DNA of 64,000 nucleotides from Bacillus sp. OK048 (GTDB taxonomy: Bacteria; Bacillota; Bacilli; Bacillales; Cytobacillaceae): contig NZ_FNHN01000003.1 in NCBI RefSeq assembly GCF_900103525.1, positions 62,001-126,000 of the forward strand, given 5' to 3'. Below are positions 61,716 to 64,000 of this stretch, piece by piece (position 1 is the first letter of the stretch; each line of letters starts with the position of its first letter). A model generated the notes under the pieces. That model saw only the letters and a list, made by a program, of their open reading frames with translations, was not told the DNA's origin and did not search any database. The position numbers and the translations under genes are program-made.

Positions 61716-62492
61716 TTAAAAACGAACACTTACTTGCCCGATATGAGCAAATCTTGCCGTAAACGTATCACCTATTGTTGCAACTTCTGCTGCAGAAAGT
61801 GCACCAGATAGAATCACTTCACCTGCACGAAGTGGAATATCAAATTCTGATAATTTATTGGCTAACCATGCCACGCAGCTTGCTGGATTTCCTAATGCTG
61901 CTGCCCCAACACCGGTATTGACAAGCTCTCCGTTCTTAGTAAGAACCATACCAATTAATTCAAGATCAATATCTTCGATTTTGGTTGGCTTACCACCGAG
62001 TACGTAATATCCAGATGAAGCATTGTCTGCAACAGTATCTACAAGTTTGATTTTCCAATCCTTCACACGACTGTCAACGATTTCAAGTGCTGGAACAACA
62101 TAATCTGTGGCTTGTAGAACGTCCAAAGTGGTAACATTCGGTCCTCTTAATTCCTTTTTTAAAATAAAAGCAATTTCAGCTTCCACCTTAGGCTGGAGTA
62201 CATCTTCGATAGAAATCCTTCCACCGTTTTCCACTACCATGCTATCGAGTAAATGCCCATAATCCGGCTCGCCAACTCCAAGCAGATTTTGCATGGCTTT
62301 TGAAGTTAAGCCAATTTTTTTACCGACGATTTTCTGTCCCTGCTCCAGTTTCTTATTAATATTTTCAAGTTGAATAGAGTAGGCTTCTTTCACAGTCAGT
62401 TCCGAATCTATTGAAGTAAGTGGTGCAGTCCCTACTTTTGTAGCCTCTGCTTCTGCTAATTGTGCAGCATATTGTTTTACTTTATTGGTCAC
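61716..62492 (-). CDS. 2-Oxopent-4-enoate hydratase
   Basis: A 258-residue homologue of the preceding protein, but of DmpE type: 'IVGKKIGLTSKAMQNLLGVGEPDYGHLLDSM', 'QPKVEAEIAFILKKELRGPNVT', 'SRVKDWKIKLVDTVADNAS' and 'AAALGNPASCVAWLANKLSEF'. It hydrates 2-hydroxypenta-2,4-dienoate to 4-hydroxy-2-oxovalerate (PraE role). GTG start with AAAGGGAG upstream. The aldolase and acetaldehyde dehydrogenase that would follow in the pathway are not in this window. Confidence 0.88.
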   Translation of the reverse strand: MTNKVKQYAAQLAEAEATKVGTAPLTSIDSELTVKEAYSIQLENINKKLEQGQKIVGKKIGLTSKAMQNLLGVGEPDYGHLLDSMVVENGGRISIEDVLQPKVEAEIAFILKKELRGPNVTTLDVLQATDYVVPALEIVDSRVKDWKIKLVDTVADNASSGYYVLGGKPTKIEDIDLELIGMVLTKNGELVNTGVGAAALGNPASCVAWLANKLSEFDIPLRAGEVILSGALSAAEVATIGDTFTARFAHIGQVSVRF

Positions 62493-62509
62493 TTGTCTTA
62501 CTCCCTTTC

Positions 62510-63973
62510 CTAGAGCTTTATGGTGATATTGGATAATTCCGAGTAAAAATCAATACTATGCATGCCGCCTGTTCTACCGATTCCACTATGTTTCATCCCC
62601 CCGAATGGAGTCCGAAGGTCACGTAAGAACCAGGTGTTCACCCAAATAATCCCAGCCTCAATTTGATGGGCTACTCTGTGTGCACGTCTTAGGTCATTTG
62701 TCCAAATCGTTGCACTTAATCCGTAATGTGTATCGTTTGCCTGCATGATCACTTCTTCTTCCATATCAAATGGCATGACCGTTACAACAGGTCCGAAAAT
62801 TTCTTCGCGAACACAGCGTGAATTTCTATCTAGTCCAGTAATAATCGTTGGTTCTAAATAAAAACCCTTTTCAAAGCCTTCGGGACGTTTACCTCCTGCG
62901 AGGATGGTTGCTCCATCGTTTCTTGCAATTTCAATATAGCTGTTGACACGGTCATAATGCTCTTTGCTAATTAATGCACCTACTTTGGAATCGCTGTTAA
63001 GTGGGTGGCCGACCTTTAATGTTTTTACCTTCTCAACAAATTTAGCTAAGAATTCTTCATACACAGGACGTTCTACATAAATACGTGATCCGCATAAACA
63101 CACTTCGCCTTGATTGATAAAACTAGATTTAAGCGTTGTTTCGATGACCTCATCCAAATCAGAGTCAGCAAAAATAATGTTAGGATTTTTTCCACCCAAT
63201 TCAAAGGAAAGCTTTTTCAATGAAGCCGCAGCAGATTTCATAATTGCTGTCCCTGTACTTGGCTCACCAATGAAGGAAATGGCATCCACATCTGGATGTT
63301 CTGTAATCGCTCCACCTGCAGAATTTGGACCGAAGCCATGAACAAGGTTTACCACTCCATCAGGAACTCCAGCTTCTTTACATATTTCCATTAAAACGGT
63401 TGCAGTCATTGGCGTCCATTCAGCAGGTTTAATAACAGCTGTATTCCCCATTGCCAAACAAGGCGCTAATTTCCAAGTAAGTAATAATAATGGCAGATTC
63501 CATGGTTTAATGATTCCAACTACGCCTACGGGACGACGATACGAATAATGGATTGCCAGATCATCTTGTTGATTGGCATCTGTGTTAACGGAAATCATGT
63601 AATCTGCAAAAAAGTGGAAGTTATAAGCAGCACGCGGGATATCGATACTATTGGTTAACCAAAATGGTTTTCCCGTATCTTGAGATTCTAAGTGTGCTAA
63701 TTCTTCTTGTCTTTCAAGAATCAAATCACCAATTCGGCGAATTATTTTAGAACGTTCTCCGACTGTTAACCCTTTCCATTTACCGTTTAAAGCTCTGCGT
63801 GCAGCAGCTACAGCATAGTCAACCTCTTCTTTCCCGCCTTCGGCAACTGTACCTATAACTTCTTCTGTTGCCGGGTTGATGTTTTCAAACGTTTTTTTGT
63901 CTTGAGATTCGACAAATTGACCGTTTATGAAATGTAAACAATTAATGGCTCTTACTCTAGTTTCTACTTTCAT
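62510..63973 (-). CDS. 2-Hydroxymuconate semialdehyde dehydrogenase
   Basis: A 487-residue aldehyde dehydrogenase, DmpC/PraB-like: N-terminal 'HFINGQFVESQDKKTFENINPATEEVIGTVAEG', Asn160 in IKPWNLPL, Glu258 in FELGGKNPN and the nucleophile Cys292 in GEVCLCGSR. It oxidises 2-hydroxymuconate semialdehyde to 2-hydroxymuconate with NAD+. AGGAGG precedes the ATG. It is the first gene visible of the lower-pathway operon; whether others lie upstream cannot be seen, since only 27 bases remain. Confidence 0.92.
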   Translation of the reverse strand: MKVETRVRAINCLHFINGQFVESQDKKTFENINPATEEVIGTVAEGGKEEVDYAVAAARRALNGKWKGLTVGERSKIIRRIGDLILERQEELAHLESQDTGKPFWLTNSIDIPRAAYNFHFFADYMISVNTDANQQDDLAIHYSYRRPVGVVGIIKPWNLPLLLLTWKLAPCLAMGNTAVIKPAEWTPMTATVLMEICKEAGVPDGVVNLVHGFGPNSAGGAITEHPDVDAISFIGEPSTGTAIMKSAAASLKKLSFELGGKNPNIIFADSDLDEVIETTLKSSFINQGEVCLCGSRIYVERPVYEEFLAKFVEKVKTLKVGHPLNSDSKVGALISKEHYDRVNSYIEIARNDGATILAGGKRPEGFEKGFYLEPTIITGLDRNSRCVREEIFGPVVTVMPFDMEEEVIMQANDTHYGLSATIWTNDLRRAHRVAHQIEAGIIWVNTWFLRDLRTPFGGMKHSGIGRTGGMHSIDFYSELSNITIKL

Positions 63974-64000
63974 GTCTGTATTCCTCCTAGTAATCTACAT

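Overview
The window reads as chromosomal DNA of a low-GC, spore-forming Bacillaceae, probably Neobacillus or a close ally (inferred from gene content, not from a marker gene). Support comes from a tgl spore transglutaminase, a YheC/YheD coat-associated protein, a Spo0E-type phosphatase, comK, an FbpA-like peptide, three Bacillus-type riboswitches (preQ1-I, SAM-I, c-di-AMP) and strong GGAGG ribosome sites. I see no rRNA, tRNA, prophage, transposase or CRISPR array.

Layout. 1-5.3 kb: end of a CoxG-like gene, a class A penicillin-binding protein with a tandem-repeat tail, an FbpA-like peptide, preQ1-controlled queF, an HTH/J-domain protein and an OsmC protein. 5.3-18.3 kb: a sulfur block on the minus strand. 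A sulfonate/taurine-type ABC importer is followed by cysI, cysJ and the SAM-I-controlled run cysH-cysP-sat-cysC-sumT-sirB, which takes up and activates sulfate, reduces it to sulfide and makes siroheme precursor. 18.4-28 kb: comK, a divergent MATE/MFS pair, a PHP phosphatase, kimA behind a c-di-AMP riboswitch, a YheC/YheD protein and a glutaredoxin. 28-32.3 kb: hutU-hutI-hutG. 32.4-49.5 kb: small accessory units: a lone VWA-like domain, galU-ugd, a kinase/glycosyltransferase/HipA-like trio, an orphan TorD chaperone downstream of a perfect Fur box, a phosphodiesterase, transporters, a SRAP protein, csoR, a small alarmone synthetase, a TetR regulator with two clear operators, and tgl.

50.2-64 kb is the most striking part: a complete Liv-type ABC importer followed by an aromatic-ring catabolic cluster. 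It holds a 4-hydroxybenzoate 3-monooxygenase, two unrelated extradiol dioxygenases (one VOC fold, one LigB fold), an ACMSD-like decarboxylase, 2-hydroxymuconate semialdehyde dehydrogenase, 4-oxalocrotonate tautomerase, 4-oxalocrotonate decarboxylase, 2-oxopent-4-enoate hydratase and an IclR regulator. This fits the rare protocatechuate 2,3-cleavage (pra) route: 4-hydroxybenzoate to protocatechuate, ring opening, decarboxylation to 2-hydroxymuconate semialdehyde, then the usual meta-pathway. The final aldolase and acylating dehydrogenase are not in the window. Four cre-like sites (two of them perfect matches) lie in front of its transcription units, suggesting CcpA carbon catabolite repression.

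A dispersed two-hairpin REP-like repeat built on GGTGCCTGTCACC occurs six times between 19.5 and 44.4 kb.
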